A stretch of DNA of 37,896 nucleotides from Frankia sp. AgB32 (lineage in GTDB: Bacteria > Actinomycetota > Actinomycetes > Frankiales > Frankiaceae). Location of the stretch: assembly GCF_023243045.1 (NCBI RefSeq), contig NZ_JALKFX010000088.1, positions 1 through 37,896 on the forward strand. The letters are read 5' to 3'. The notes beneath the pieces are model-generated. The model saw only the letters and a program-made list of their open reading frames with translations, was not told the DNA's origin and did no database searches. This document shows, piece by piece, positions 12,377 to 19,801 of the stretch. Each line of letters starts with the position of its first letter. Within the stretch, counting starts at the first letter, position 1. The position numbers and the translations under genes were made by a program.

Positions 12377-13335
12377 TGTGTCCGGGTTCTGCCGGGCGCC
12401 GCCCACGTCGAATTTGGTTACGCAGCGTCACGGCTGTCAGGTGACCGTCAGTCTGGTGGGTAACCGATTACCGCATGCCCGGGCAGGCGGACCGGGACGC
12501 CTGCATCTTCAGGCGAAACAGGCTTGTAATGCCGACGTTTTTGGAGAATCGCCGGCGTCTCGTCGTCAGATCTTTGGCAACTGCCGGCGGACGGCGCAGC
12601 GGCCGGCCTATCCGGCCCGTGCCGGGCGCCCGATCAGCGGAACACGCCGTCGGTGCGTGTACACGCCATCCGATCCGTCCTTCCTGAACTGTTCCGCCCG
12701 GGTTTCCCGCGAGTGCGGGACGGTTGGCCGTGTTTCCAGAAGGCTTCGTCGGGTACCCCCCTCGCGCGACCGGCCGGCGGCTCGGTCGGGTGGCGCGGTC
12801 CGCGGCACTGCCCGTCGATACCGGCCTCGCGAATCCGGCAGGACCACCGAGACCCGTTCGACGCGGTGTCGGCGTGGGCCATGTGCCGTGGCCGGTCGAC
12901 TCTTAGGTCTCCCTAACTTTTCGGGCATTCGTCGGCAGCAACACCAGCAGCCGTCACGTCGAACCTGCCGCGCCCCGCGCCCCGCGCGCCCGGGCCGTCG
13001 GCGGACGAGGCCGGGCCGCCGGCGCCGGACGCGGCGTGCGCAGGGACTGCCGCTTGCCGTCATGATCGGCGCACTATGCCACCGGGGAGGGTGCGGGGGG
13101 CGGCTGAGCACCCGAATCGTTTCCAGGTCTTAACACAACGTGTTGCCAGAAGTGGGTCGCCATCGTCCGAGGTGACGGCTACCGTGAGAGCCCTAGCGTC
13201 TCAAGCCGTGGTCCGGCGTGGTGTCGGACCTCTCGGGAGGCCCCTCGGTGCGGCAAGCGCGACTACACCAGGAGGCCGGAGCCCGGTCCCTGCAGGGGTC
13301 GGTCCCGGACTACCTCCGAGTAAGCGGGTGGGCGT
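12377..13335. other. Long gene-free stretch between pckG and phoH
   Basis: About 960 nt. Open frames on both strands are Arg/Pro/Ser-rich and lack family features or credible starts. Small dyads are visible: GGTAA-CCGA-TTACC at 12459-12472 and AACAC-AAC-GTGTT at 13132-13144. The last 180 nt before phoH are GC-rich and can fold (GGTCCG/CGGACC at 13210-13230; CGGAG/CTCCG at 13277-13318), so they may be a structured 5' leader. Confidence 0.5.
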
Positions 13336-14628
13336 GTGCCACGAACGCATGTCGTCGACACAAGCGTGCTGCTTTCTGATCCGGGCGCGCTGCTGCGGTT
13401 CGCGGAGCACAATGTCGTGCTCCCCCTCGTCGTCATAGGGGAGCTGGAGGGCAAGAGGAACCATCCGGAGCTTGGCTGGTTCGCCCGGGAGGCCCTGCGC
13501 CTCCTGGACGACCTGCGCATCCGGCACGGTCGACTCGACCAGCCGATCGCCCTGGCTGACGGCGGAACGCTTCGGGTGGAACTTAATCACACCGACGCGG
13601 CGGTGCTTCCACCGGGGTTCCGGGTGGACACCAACGACTCGCGCATCCTGTGCGTCGCGATGAACCTCCGCAGCGAGGGCGCGGACGTCGTGCTGGTCAC
13701 CAAGGATCTGCCGCTGCGGGTGAAGGCGTCGGTCCTCGGCCTGCCGGCCGAGGAGTACCAGGCGCTGTCCCCGGTGGACACCGGCTTCTCGGGAATGGCC
13801 GAGCTCACCGTCGCGCAGGAGGATCTCGACCGCCTGTACTCCAAGGAGTACACGGAGATCCCCGAGGCGGCCGGTCTGCCCTGCCACACCGGTCTGGTGC
13901 TCACCGCCTCCGGCGGCAGTGCCTCCGCGCTCGGTCGGGTCACTGCGGACAAGCAGGTCCGGCTGGTCCGGGGCGACCGCGACGCCTTCGGCCTGCACGG
14001 GCGCTCCGCCGAGCAGCGGGTGGCGCTCGACCTGCTGCTCGACCCGGACGTCGGGATCGTCTCGCTCGGCGGTCGGGCAGGCACCGGCAAGTCGGCGCTC
14101 GCCCTGTGCGCCGGACTGGAGGCGGTGATGGAGCGGCGAGCCCATCGCAAGGTCGTCGTCTTCCGCCCGCTCTACGCCGTCGGCGGGCAGGAGCTGGGCT
14201 ACCTGCCGGGCAGCGAGAACGAGAAGATGGCGCCCTGGGCGCAGGCCGTGTTCGACACCCTCGGCGCGCTGGTCTCCCCGGAGGTCATCGAGGAGATCGT
14301 CGACCGCGGGATGCTGGAGGTCCTGCCGCTGACCCACATCCGCGGCCGGTCCCTGCACGACGCGTTCGTGATCGTCGACGAGGCGCAGTCGCTGGAGCGC
14401 GGGGTCCTGCTCACGGTGCTGTCCCGGCTCGGGCAGGGGTCGCGGGTGGTGCTCACCCACGACGTGGCCCAGCGTGACAACCTGCGGGTCGGCCGGCACG
14501 ACGGCGTCGCGTCCGTCATCGAGACGCTCAAGGGCCACCCGCTGTTCGCCCACGTCACCCTGACCCGCTCGGAGCGTTCGCCGATCGCGGCTCTGGTCAC
14601 CACGATGCTGGAGGACCTCGTCCTGTAA
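13336..14628 (+). CDS. phoH: PIN-PhoH fusion protein (PhoH2-type RNA helicase/RNase)
   Basis: 430 aa, GTG start giving (M)[15 protein letters not shown], the normal beginning of the family. The N-terminal PIN nuclease domain carries the acidic set D8, E36, D101 and D124. The C-terminal PhoH ATPase has Walker A GRAGTGKS at 246-253 and Walker B VIVDEAQ (D348, E349). Mycobacterial PhoH2 (Rv1095) has been described as an ATP-dependent, sequence-specific RNA unwinding and cleaving enzyme; the same role is inferred here. No strong Shine-Dalgarno precedes the start (only GGGTGGG). msrA follows 68 nt downstream, possibly on the same transcript. Confidence 0.95.
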   Translation: MPRTHVVDTSVLLSDPGALLRFAEHNVVLPLVVIGELEGKRNHPELGWFAREALRLLDDLRIRHGRLDQPIALADGGTLRVELNHTDAAVLPPGFRVDTNDSRILCVAMNLRSEGADVVLVTKDLPLRVKASVLGLPAEEYQALSPVDTGFSGMAELTVAQEDLDRLYSKEYTEIPEAAGLPCHTGLVLTASGGSASALGRVTADKQVRLVRGDRDAFGLHGRSAEQRVALDLLLDPDVGIVSLGGRAGTGKSALALCAGLEAVMERRAHRKVVVFRPLYAVGGQELGYLPGSENEKMAPWAQAVFDTLGALVSPEVIEEIVDRGMLEVLPLTHIRGRSLHDAFVIVDEAQSLERGVLLTVLSRLGQGSRVVLTHDVAQRDNLRVGRHDGVASVIETLKGHPLFAHVTLTRSERSPIAALVTTMLEDLVL

Positions 14629-14696
14629 GGCCGTCGCGGGAACGTCGGGGCTGGGCGGGTGGTTGTCAGAGGAGACACTCACCGGAGGTGCACGAC

Positions 14697-15365
14697 ATGT
14701 TCCTCGGTCGCCACAAGACCACGCTGCCCACCCCCGACCAGGCTCTCGCCGGCCGGGATCGCCCGGTGTTCCAGGGCGACTCCCGGCACACGGTCCTCGG
14801 CACGTCGTTCACCGGCCCGTTCCCCGCGGGGCTGGAGACGGCCGTGTTCGGCCTGGGCTGCTTCTGGGGCGCCGAGCGCGCGTTCTGGCAGGTGCCCGGC
14901 GTCCACACAACGGCGGTCGGCTACGCGGGTGGCTCGACCCCGAACCCGACGTACGAGGAGACGTGCTCGGGCCTGACCGGGCACACCGAGGCGGTCCTGG
15001 TCGTCTTCGACCCGGCGAAGGTCTCCTACGAGCGGCTCCTACAGGTCTTCTGGGAGGGTCACGACCCGACCCAGGGGATGCGCCAGGGCAACGACGTGGG
15101 CACCCAGTACCGCTCGGCGATCTACACGACCACCGAGGCCCAGGCGACGGCCGCGGCCGCGAGCCGCGACGCGTTCACCGGCGTCCTGGCCGCCGGCGGC
15201 TACGGCCCGATCACCACCGAGATCGCCCCGGCGGGCCCGTTCTACCTCGCCGAGGAGTACCACCAGCAGTACCTCTCGGACGCCAAGAACCCGCACGGCT
15301 ACTGCGGCCTCGGCGGCACGGGCCTGTCCTGCCCCGTCGGCGTCGCCTCCACCGACGCGAGCTGA
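14697..15365 (+). CDS. msrA: Peptide-methionine (S)-S-oxide reductase MsrA
   Basis: 222 aa. ATG at 14697 with GGAGG 8 nt upstream; the GTG at 14688 overlaps that Shine-Dalgarno and is rejected. The catalytic motif GCFWGAE has the sulfenic-acid-forming C55, and the two resolving cysteines are C203 and C212 in [13 protein letters not shown], so the full three-Cys cycle with thioredoxin is available. The N-terminal extension of about 45 residues is the type found in E. coli MsrA. It repairs oxidised methionine in the cytosol. A perfect 15-bp hairpin follows the stop codon. Confidence 0.96.
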   Translation: MFLGRHKTTLPTPDQALAGRDRPVFQGDSRHTVLGTSFTGPFPAGLETAVFGLGCFWGAERAFWQVPGVHTTAVGYAGGSTPNPTYEETCSGLTGHTEAVLVVFDPAKVSYERLLQVFWEGHDPTQGMRQGNDVGTQYRSAIYTTTEAQATAAAASRDAFTGVLAAGGYGPITTEIAPAGPFYLAEEYHQQYLSDAKNPHGYCGLGGTGLSCPVGVASTDAS

Positions 15366-15375
15366 TCATCGCAAC

Positions 15376-15409
15376 CGGACGCGCGGACAGCGACCTGTCC
15401 GCGCGTCCG
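15376..15409 (+). terminator. Terminator hairpin of msrA
   Basis: A perfect 15-bp stem, 15376-15390 with 15395-15409 (CGGACGCGCGGACAG and its complement), with a CGAC tetraloop. It starts 11 nt after the msrA stop and is followed by CTTGT. Its last base lies one base before the -35 hexamer of the next transcription unit. Confidence 0.85.
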
Positions 15410-15410
15410 C

Positions 15411-15438
15411 TTGTATGATCTATGGGGTCTGCCATAAT
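15411..15438 (+). promoter_or_regulatory. Promoter of the toxin-antitoxin pair
   Basis: TTGTAT (15411-15416), a 16-nt spacer and CATAAT (15433-15438). The expected start of transcription falls on or next to the ATG at 15446, which has no Shine-Dalgarno, so the mRNA is probably leaderless. TATGAT at 15414-15419 is an alternative -10. Confidence 0.55.
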
Positions 15439-15445
15439 GATCGCT

Positions 15446-15715
15446 ATGGCTACGACGTCCATGCAGCTGGACTCCGCGCTTCGCGACGAGTTGGCCGAAC
15501 TCGCGGAACAGGACTTCCGAGGCGCCTCTCTTGGAGAGGTGGTGCTGCGCCTCGTTCGGGAGTACAAGATCCAGCGCATCGTTCACCAGTACGAGGCGCT
15601 GCGCGCGGACCCCGAAGCGTGGGCCAGTTACCAGGTTGAGGCGCGCCTGACCGACGGTGTCGCCGGGGATCGGATCCCCGGCGCGAGCGAGGAATATCCG
15701 GAGTACAACCGTTGA
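15446..15715 (+). CDS. Ribbon-helix-helix-type antitoxin of a MazEF-like pair
   Basis: 89 aa from ATG 15446; upstream in-frame ATGs at 15422 and 15437 would lie within or before the predicted promoter. The N-terminus TSMQLDSALRDELAELAEQ followed by GASLGEVVLRLVREY has the strand-helix-turn-helix pattern of ribbon-helix-helix DNA-binding antitoxins. The C-terminal part (from about residue 50) is polar and acidic, ending YPEYNR, as expected for a toxin-wrapping tail. The stop codon overlaps the toxin start (TTGA), so the two are translationally coupled. It probably binds and neutralises the MazF-like toxin and represses the shared promoter. Confidence 0.85.
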   Translation: MATTSMQLDSALRDELAELAEQDFRGASLGEVVLRLVREYKIQRIVHQYEALRADPEAWASYQVEARLTDGVAGDRIPGASEEYPEYNR

Positions 15716-16071
15716 GCAGGCCGCCGAGGCCCATGCCCTGGCAGCTGTGGCTGGTCGATTTCGGCCAGCCGGTGGGACGCGAACAGGGCGGCGTTCGGCC
15801 GGCCGTGGTGGTCAGCTCTGCCGTGCACAGCCGTTTCCCGATCGATATGGCCCTGGTCGTGCCGCTCACCTCGCGAGATCGCGGTCTTGAGCACCAGGTG
15901 CGCATCGACTCCCCGAGCAGCGGGCTGAGTCGGCCGAGCTTTGCCCGTACCGAGGAGATCACGGCGGTGTCCACTGCGCGGTTCGTCCGGTCGGTGCCGC
16001 TGGGGGTCGCCGCTGACGGCGAGATCGCCAGGTTGACCAGCTGGTTGCGCGAGATGGTCGCCTTCTGCTGA
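15712..16071 (+). CDS. MazF/PemK-family endoribonuclease toxin
   Basis: 119 aa with a TTG start that overlaps the antitoxin stop (TTGA); GGAG lies 8 nt upstream. An ATG at 15733 is a possible internal start. The signature PWQLWLVDFGQPVGREQGG followed by RPAVVVSS is typical of MazF/PemK, with the conserved Arg of the REQGG loop and the later TSRDRG and SFARTEEI segments holding the usual catalytic Arg and Ser/Thr. MazF toxins cleave mRNA at short sequences and stop growth; the target sequence cannot be read from the protein. The pair stands between msrA and a convergent HAD phosphatase gene. Confidence 0.92.
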   Translation: MSRPPRPMPWQLWLVDFGQPVGREQGGVRPAVVVSSAVHSRFPIDMALVVPLTSRDRGLEHQVRIDSPSSGLSRPSFARTEEITAVSTARFVRSVPLGVAADGEIARLTSWLREMVAFC

Positions 16072-16192
16072 TCCGGCCGGTCCGCGCGGGCCGCATGGCT
16101 GAACACCAGTGGCCGCCGCAGCGGGGTGCGCTGCGGCGCGCACTGGTCGAGGGAAGTCGGCGCTGAGGCCCAGCGGGTCCGCCCGCGTGGGC

Positions 16193-17026
16193 TCAGCCGG
16201 TGGGAGCGGCGTCCGTGGGGGGTGTCAGGGCGCCGTCGATGGTGCGGACGTCGCGGCCGACGGGGACCTTGGCGATGCTGTCGACGACCGCGCTCGGCCG
16301 GTAGGGGAAGCGTTCGATGTCGTCGCGGGTCGTGATGCCCGACAGGACGAGGACGGTGTCCATCCCGGCCTCCAGGCCGGCCACGACGTCGGTGTCCATC
16401 CGGTCGCCGATGACCACCGTCGTCTCGCTGTGCGCCGCCAGGGTGTTCAGGGCGCTGCGCATCATCAGCGGGTTCGGCTTGCCGACGAAGTACGGGGTCA
16501 CACCGGTCGCCTTCGTGATCATCGCGGCGACGGCGCCGGTGGCCGGGAGCAGGCCCTCGACGGACGGGCCGGTCGGGTCGGGATTCGTCGCGATGAATCG
16601 GGCGCCGCCCCGGACCAGGCGAATCGCCCGGGTGATCGCCTCGAAGCTGTAGGTCCGGGTTTCGCCGAGAACGACATAATCCGGCGTCCGGTCGCTGAGA
16701 ACATAGCCGACCTCGTGCAGCGCGGTGGTCAGTCCCGCCTCGCCCACCACATACGCCGATCCGCCGGGCCGCTGGGTGTGCAGGAACAACGCGGTGGCGA
16801 GCGCGGACGTCCAGATTCGTTCCGCCGGGATCCGCAGCCCCGAACGGGCCAGCCGCGCTGAGAGATCCCGGGCAGTGTAGATCGAGTTGTTCGTCAGTAC
16901 GAGAAAGCCGAGGCCCGCCGCGGTGAGGCCGGCGATGAAGGCGTCGGCGCCCGCGATGGGATGTTCCTCGTGGACAAGAACGCCGTCCATGTCAATGAGA
17001 TAGTTCTCGATCGTCCGTTCCGACAT
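16193..17026 (-). CDS. NagD-like HAD-IIA family phosphatase
   Basis: 277 aa from ATG 17026 ([17 protein letters not shown]). Motif I DMDG has the nucleophile D12 and the acid/base D14. Motif II is FLVLTNNS. The HAD-IIA cap follows, then the Lys in VGKPNPLM (motif III) and the Mg-binding [15 protein letters not shown] (motif IV). Members act on small phosphates such as UMP, p-nitrophenyl phosphate or sugar phosphates; the substrate here is not predictable. There is only a weak GGGG upstream; CAGAAT 8 nt before the ATG could be a -10 of a leaderless mRNA. Downstream it faces the toxin gene across 120 nt. Confidence 0.93.
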   Translation of the reverse strand: MSERTIENYLIDMDGVLVHEEHPIAGADAFIAGLTAAGLGFLVLTNNSIYTARDLSARLARSGLRIPAERIWTSALATALFLHTQRPGGSAYVVGEAGLTTALHEVGYVLSDRTPDYVVLGETRTYSFEAITRAIRLVRGGARFIATNPDPTGPSVEGLLPATGAVAAMITKATGVTPYFVGKPNPLMMRSALNTLAAHSETTVVIGDRMDTDVVAGLEAGMDTVLVLSGITTRDDIERFPYRPSAVVDSIAKVPVGRDVRTIDGALTPPTDAAPTG

Positions 17027-17125
17027 GGCCCCAGATTCTGCCCGCCCGGCGCCGGTTCGGCCGACCGGAGCGGGCACTGGGACCGGGGTCTCAGCCGGGC
17101 CCGCCGTCCCGCGTGATCCGCCGTC

Positions 17126-17383
17126 TCACAGCACGGCGACCCCGGCGGCCTGCTGTCCGGCCGGCAGGGTCAGGCAGAGCGCGGGCACCACCAGCCACAT
17201 CCGCAGCCGCTCGTCGTGGGCGTACCGACGGGCATGTTCGGGGGCCCGGAAGGGCCCGACGACCCCGCGGACCCGATCGCCCTGGCCGCCGAGCACGACC
17301 AGTGACCAGGCCGCGGCCGTGACGTTTCCCATCTCGTCCGGCAGGGCCGGTGACTCCCACCAGACCGGCACCGTTTCGGTCAT
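17126..17383 (-). CDS. Small unknown protein
   Basis: 85 aa, ATG at 17383 directly behind a purine-rich Shine-Dalgarno (GGGGGAGGGAAG). It begins MTETVPVWWESPALPDEMG and contains APEHARRYAHDERLRMW; the end is hydrophobic (LVVPALCLTLPAG). I do not recognise the family. The strong Shine-Dalgarno, the sensible codon bias and the position 100 nt upstream of the HAD gene on the same strand suggest a real gene, perhaps co-transcribed with it. Confidence 0.6.
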   Translation of the reverse strand: MTETVPVWWESPALPDEMGNVTAAAWSLVVLGGQGDRVRGVVGPFRAPEHARRYAHDERLRMWLVVPALCLTLPAGQQAAGVAVL

Positions 17384-17629
17384 CTTCCCTCCCCCAGCCA
17401 CGTGCGTTCCGCGCGTCTCGCACCGCGCCCTCCCACCTGCCTTACGCACCGGGTGCGGCAGCGCGGCGCGGCCGGAAAGTGTGACGAAACCCGGCGGGTG
17501 GTGCGCTGCGGCGCACGCGCGCGCGGCGGCGGTAGCCCGCCCAGGGGCCGGAACAGCGCCACCAGGACAACGTCGGGGGCAACTCCCGCGTCTGCTAGGT
17601 CGGATTACTTCGCATCAGGTGGGGGATTT

Positions 17630-18193
17630 GTGCGTCGGCGTCGTAGAGACCACCGGAGTTGGGAAGAACTGTCCGGCGAGGAACGCCGCCGGGGCCTCGC
17701 TATCCTCGCTGGCGCCGGGATCGTCGCGGTCGTCGCGGTGTACCTGCTGGTCGGCAGCGGCCCGGGCACGCAGGCCGAGGCCGGCGCCTCGCCGCCGCCG
17801 ACCGTCGACGTGAACGCCCGACTGGCCACCTGGTATTCGGGCACGGCGCAGGTACGCGGCCAGATCGTCACCGCGGTGGGCGCCGTGCGGTCGGACATCC
17901 AGGCGGTGAACGGCATGGCGCTGCAGCCCGCCTGCGCCCAGCTCGGCCAGCTCGTCGACCAGATCGCCCCGCTCGGCCAGCCGCCGGCCCCCGCGGCCGC
18001 CCAGGCGTGGAGCGCCGGTGCCAGCGCCTACGGCCAGGCCGTCACCACCTGCGGGAACCTCTTCGACGGCACCGCCCAGCAGCCCGCAGTTCTGCTCGCG
18101 CGGACCACCGACGCGTTGAACTCCGCCGACGGGCACTGGGCGAGGCTCGCCGCACAGATCGGTGCGCCAGCCCAGATCGTGCCGGCCCGGTAG
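17630..18193 (+). CDS. Unknown membrane-anchored extracytoplasmic protein
   Basis: 187 aa, GTG at 17630 after AGGTGGGGG. The N-terminus is strongly basic (VRRRRRDHRSWEEL), followed by one transmembrane segment at about 30-50 (LAILAGAGIVAVVAVYLLV) and then an Ala/Gln-rich helical ectodomain with two Cys (in PACAQLGQL and TTCGNLFDG) that could pair outside the cell. The topology suggests a short cytosolic N-terminus and an external helical bundle. I recognise no family. It is divergent from the 85-aa gene, with about 245 nt between them. Confidence 0.72.
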   Translation: MRRRRRDHRSWEELSGEERRRGLAILAGAGIVAVVAVYLLVGSGPGTQAEAGASPPPTVDVNARLATWYSGTAQVRGQIVTAVGAVRSDIQAVNGMALQPACAQLGQLVDQIAPLGQPPAPAAAQAWSAGASAYGQAVTTCGNLFDGTAQQPAVLLARTTDALNSADGHWARLAAQIGAPAQIVPAR

Positions 18194-18584
18194 CCACGCC
18201 GGGTGGCCACCGCGGTGGGGCCCCGCCCGGGCGTCACCGGTGGCCGGCCCGGGGGCCCCGGCCCGGCGCCGGCGCGGGGCGCCCCGGGGCCCCGGGGCGG
18301 CCCCCCCGCGGGGGGGGGGGGGGCGCGGCCGGCGGGCGCGGGTTGCTGGGAGGCCCGGGCGGGTCCGGCCGGTCAGAGGGACTTCCCATCCCTACCGAAA
18401 AAGACTTATCGGACATAGTGCCCGAACGTTACATGGCGCCACGAGCGGGACGCCAGCTGGCGTGTCGTCTAATTGCGACATACTCGTTGCTAACGCTATT
18501 ACTTTGCCGTAACCCTTGATTCCGGTCGCCACCTCCCTCAAATGGGGTGGATTGCCGTATACGATCAGCCCCTAATCATCGCCC

Positions 18585-18780
18585 GTGGATCTCGCGAAAG
18601 CGAAGCCACTGCGGGATCTGACCACGGAACGACGCGCCGACCAGCAGTACAGACGTGGGGATCCGCTGTCGACACGGGAGCGAGTGGCTGCCGGAACAGG
18701 GGGCTGCCGACCGGCTTCGCAGCAACGAACCGCGGTGGCCCGCCTCCGCGGACGGGAGGTTCCGCGGAGGCGGGCTCTTC
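18585..18780 (+). ncRNA. Candidate structured RNA ending in a terminator-like hairpin
   Basis: On the plus strand, GATCTCGC and GCGGGATC (with a G-U pair) can form an 8-bp stem around TCGC-GAAA-GCGA, a GNRA-tetraloop hairpin, with GTG/CAC outside it. Further on, GCCGG/CCGGC can pair. The segment ends in a perfect 14-bp hairpin followed by TCTTC. I recognise no known RNA family. It may be a small RNA or an abandoned leader; the evidence is pairing potential only. Confidence 0.3.
18738..18775 (+). terminator. Perfect 14-bp hairpin
   Basis: GCCCGCCTCCGCGG (18738-18751) is perfectly complementary to 18762-18775, with a 10-nt loop and TCTTC following on the plus strand. It is not near the 3' end of any called gene (545 nt after the 187-aa gene), which suggests that a separate short transcript ends here. 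Confidence 0.6.
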
Positions 18781-19006
18781 AGCCCGGGAGCGGGCGCCAC
18801 TCGGGACGGAGCGAGCGCCGGGAGACACTCCCAAAGACGACCCAGTGGGGGATACCCCCATCAGCCGTCTGCGACGTTGATCAAATTACCATTGGGTAGC
18901 GGAATCGACAAGAGTTTAATGTCACTTATTTTCAACAATTCACCAGGCTGTCGGGGCACTCAGCTCGACTATTTACGCGACACGGACAATTAACCCGCGT
19001 GGTCTT

Positions 19007-19035
19007 TCGACACAGCTCGACGGGACGGGCACGAT
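19007..19035 (+). promoter_or_regulatory. Promoter of the Uma2 gene
   Basis: TCGACA (19007-19012; one mismatch from TTGACA), a 17-nt spacer and CACGAT (19030-19035), then 7 nt to the GTG at 19043. No Shine-Dalgarno precedes the GTG, so a leaderless mRNA is likely. CACGA-TAGATG-TCGTG (19030-19045) forms a small dyad over the start. Confidence 0.5.
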
Positions 19036-19042
19036 AGATGTC

Positions 19043-19633
19043 GTGGTCCAGGTCGCATTTCAGTCCCGCTCACGCCGCCCGTCCGTGACGGTGCCCACAC
19101 CACCGATCGCGGTGGCCGATCTCGACGCGGGCGGGTACGACGACGCCCGGCTGGAGTTGCTGGACGGGCTGTGTGTGCTGCGCCCATGGCCGACGCCGCT
19201 GCGGGCCCGGGTCACCGACCGGCTGACCCGGCTGCTGGGCCAGGCCGCGACCTCCGGCGCCCACGTGCTACCCAACGGGGTGGGACTGGAGCTGTCCGCA
19301 CGCTGCCTGCTCGTCCCGGACGTCGTCGTCGCGCCGAGCCCGTCGGGTGAGCGGCGCCGCCTCCAGGAGACGCCGTTCCTCGTCGTCGAGGTCGCGGACA
19401 CGAGTACCCGCCGCTACGACCGCACCCTGAAACTCGATCTCTACCGCGAGCGGGGCGTACCGGCGTGCTGGCTGATCGACCCGGAGGCGGCGACTCTGGA
19501 GGCGTTCGAGCTGGTCGCCGGCGACTACGTCACCACGAGCGTGTCCGGCCCCGCCGGCGAGTTCCGCACCTCGCGGCCCTTCCCGGTGACGGTCCGCATC
19601 TCGGAGCTGATCGATCCACCCGAGGCCGAGTAG
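19043..19633 (+). CDS. Uma2-family (DUF820) PD-(D/E)XK nuclease-like protein
   Basis: 196 aa. The restriction-endonuclease-like core is recognisable: LLVPDVVVAP (D93), LVVEVADTSTRRYD (E116, D119), K130 in TLKLDLY, and RERGVPACWLIDPE, all in the Uma2 order. Biochemical data on the family are scarce; DNA cleavage is inferred from the fold. Members occur in many copies in cyanobacteria and some actinobacteria, often alone as here. The start is GTG 19043 with a promoter placed for leaderless initiation. The sequence right after the stop is a corrupted-looking G/C tract. Confidence 0.9.
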   Translation: MVQVAFQSRSRRPSVTVPTPPIAVADLDAGGYDDARLELLDGLCVLRPWPTPLRARVTDRLTRLLGQAATSGAHVLPNGVGLELSARCLLVPDVVVAPSPSGERRRLQETPFLVVEVADTSTRRYDRTLKLDLYRERGVPACWLIDPEAATLEAFELVAGDYVTTSVSGPAGEFRTSRPFPVTVRISELIDPPEAE

Positions 19634-19654
19634 GCGGGACGGGCCCCGAGGGGG

Positions 19655-19755
19655 CCCGGGGGGGCGGGGGCCCCCCCCCCCCCCCCCGGGCCCCCCCCCC
19701 CCCCGCCGCGGGGCGGGGCGGGGCACCTCCCCCCCCCCCGGCGGGGGGGCCCGCG
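19655..19755. other. Extreme G/C homopolymer tract
   Basis: About 100 nt of almost only C and G with homopolymers of 10 to about 19 bases, between the Uma2 stop and the XPB stop. It resembles unreliable consensus sequence rather than natural DNA; two similar tracts occur at 18296-18325 and 37768-37822. Confidence 0.7.
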
Positions 19756-19801
19756 GCCCGCGCCACGGGGCCCGCCGCGCCATCGGCGAGGAGAAGGCCG
19801 G

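Larger units (their letters stand above)
18194..19006. other. Gene-free region with G/C tracts and AT-rich islands
   Basis: About 810 nt with no convincing gene. 18230-18360 is almost pure G/C with long homopolymers and looks like poor sequence. 18400-18530 and 18880-19000 are much richer in A and T than the surroundings. Between them, 18585-18780 shows several potential stems and ends in a strong hairpin, see the separate entries. A 112-codon frame at 18542-18880 has no family features or Shine-Dalgarno and I do not call it. Confidence 0.5.

Noticed and set aside
12608-13111. 167-codon minus-strand frame in the pckG-phoH gap
   Set aside because: Arg/Pro-rich composition, no recognisable motif and no credible start.
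18542-18880. 112-codon plus-strand frame
   Set aside because: No Shine-Dalgarno, no family features, and it runs through the perfect hairpin at 18738-18775.
19043-19633. Uma2 gene as part of a defence island or mobile element
   Set aside because: No transposase, integrase, methylase or flanking repeat is visible; the neighbours are housekeeping genes.
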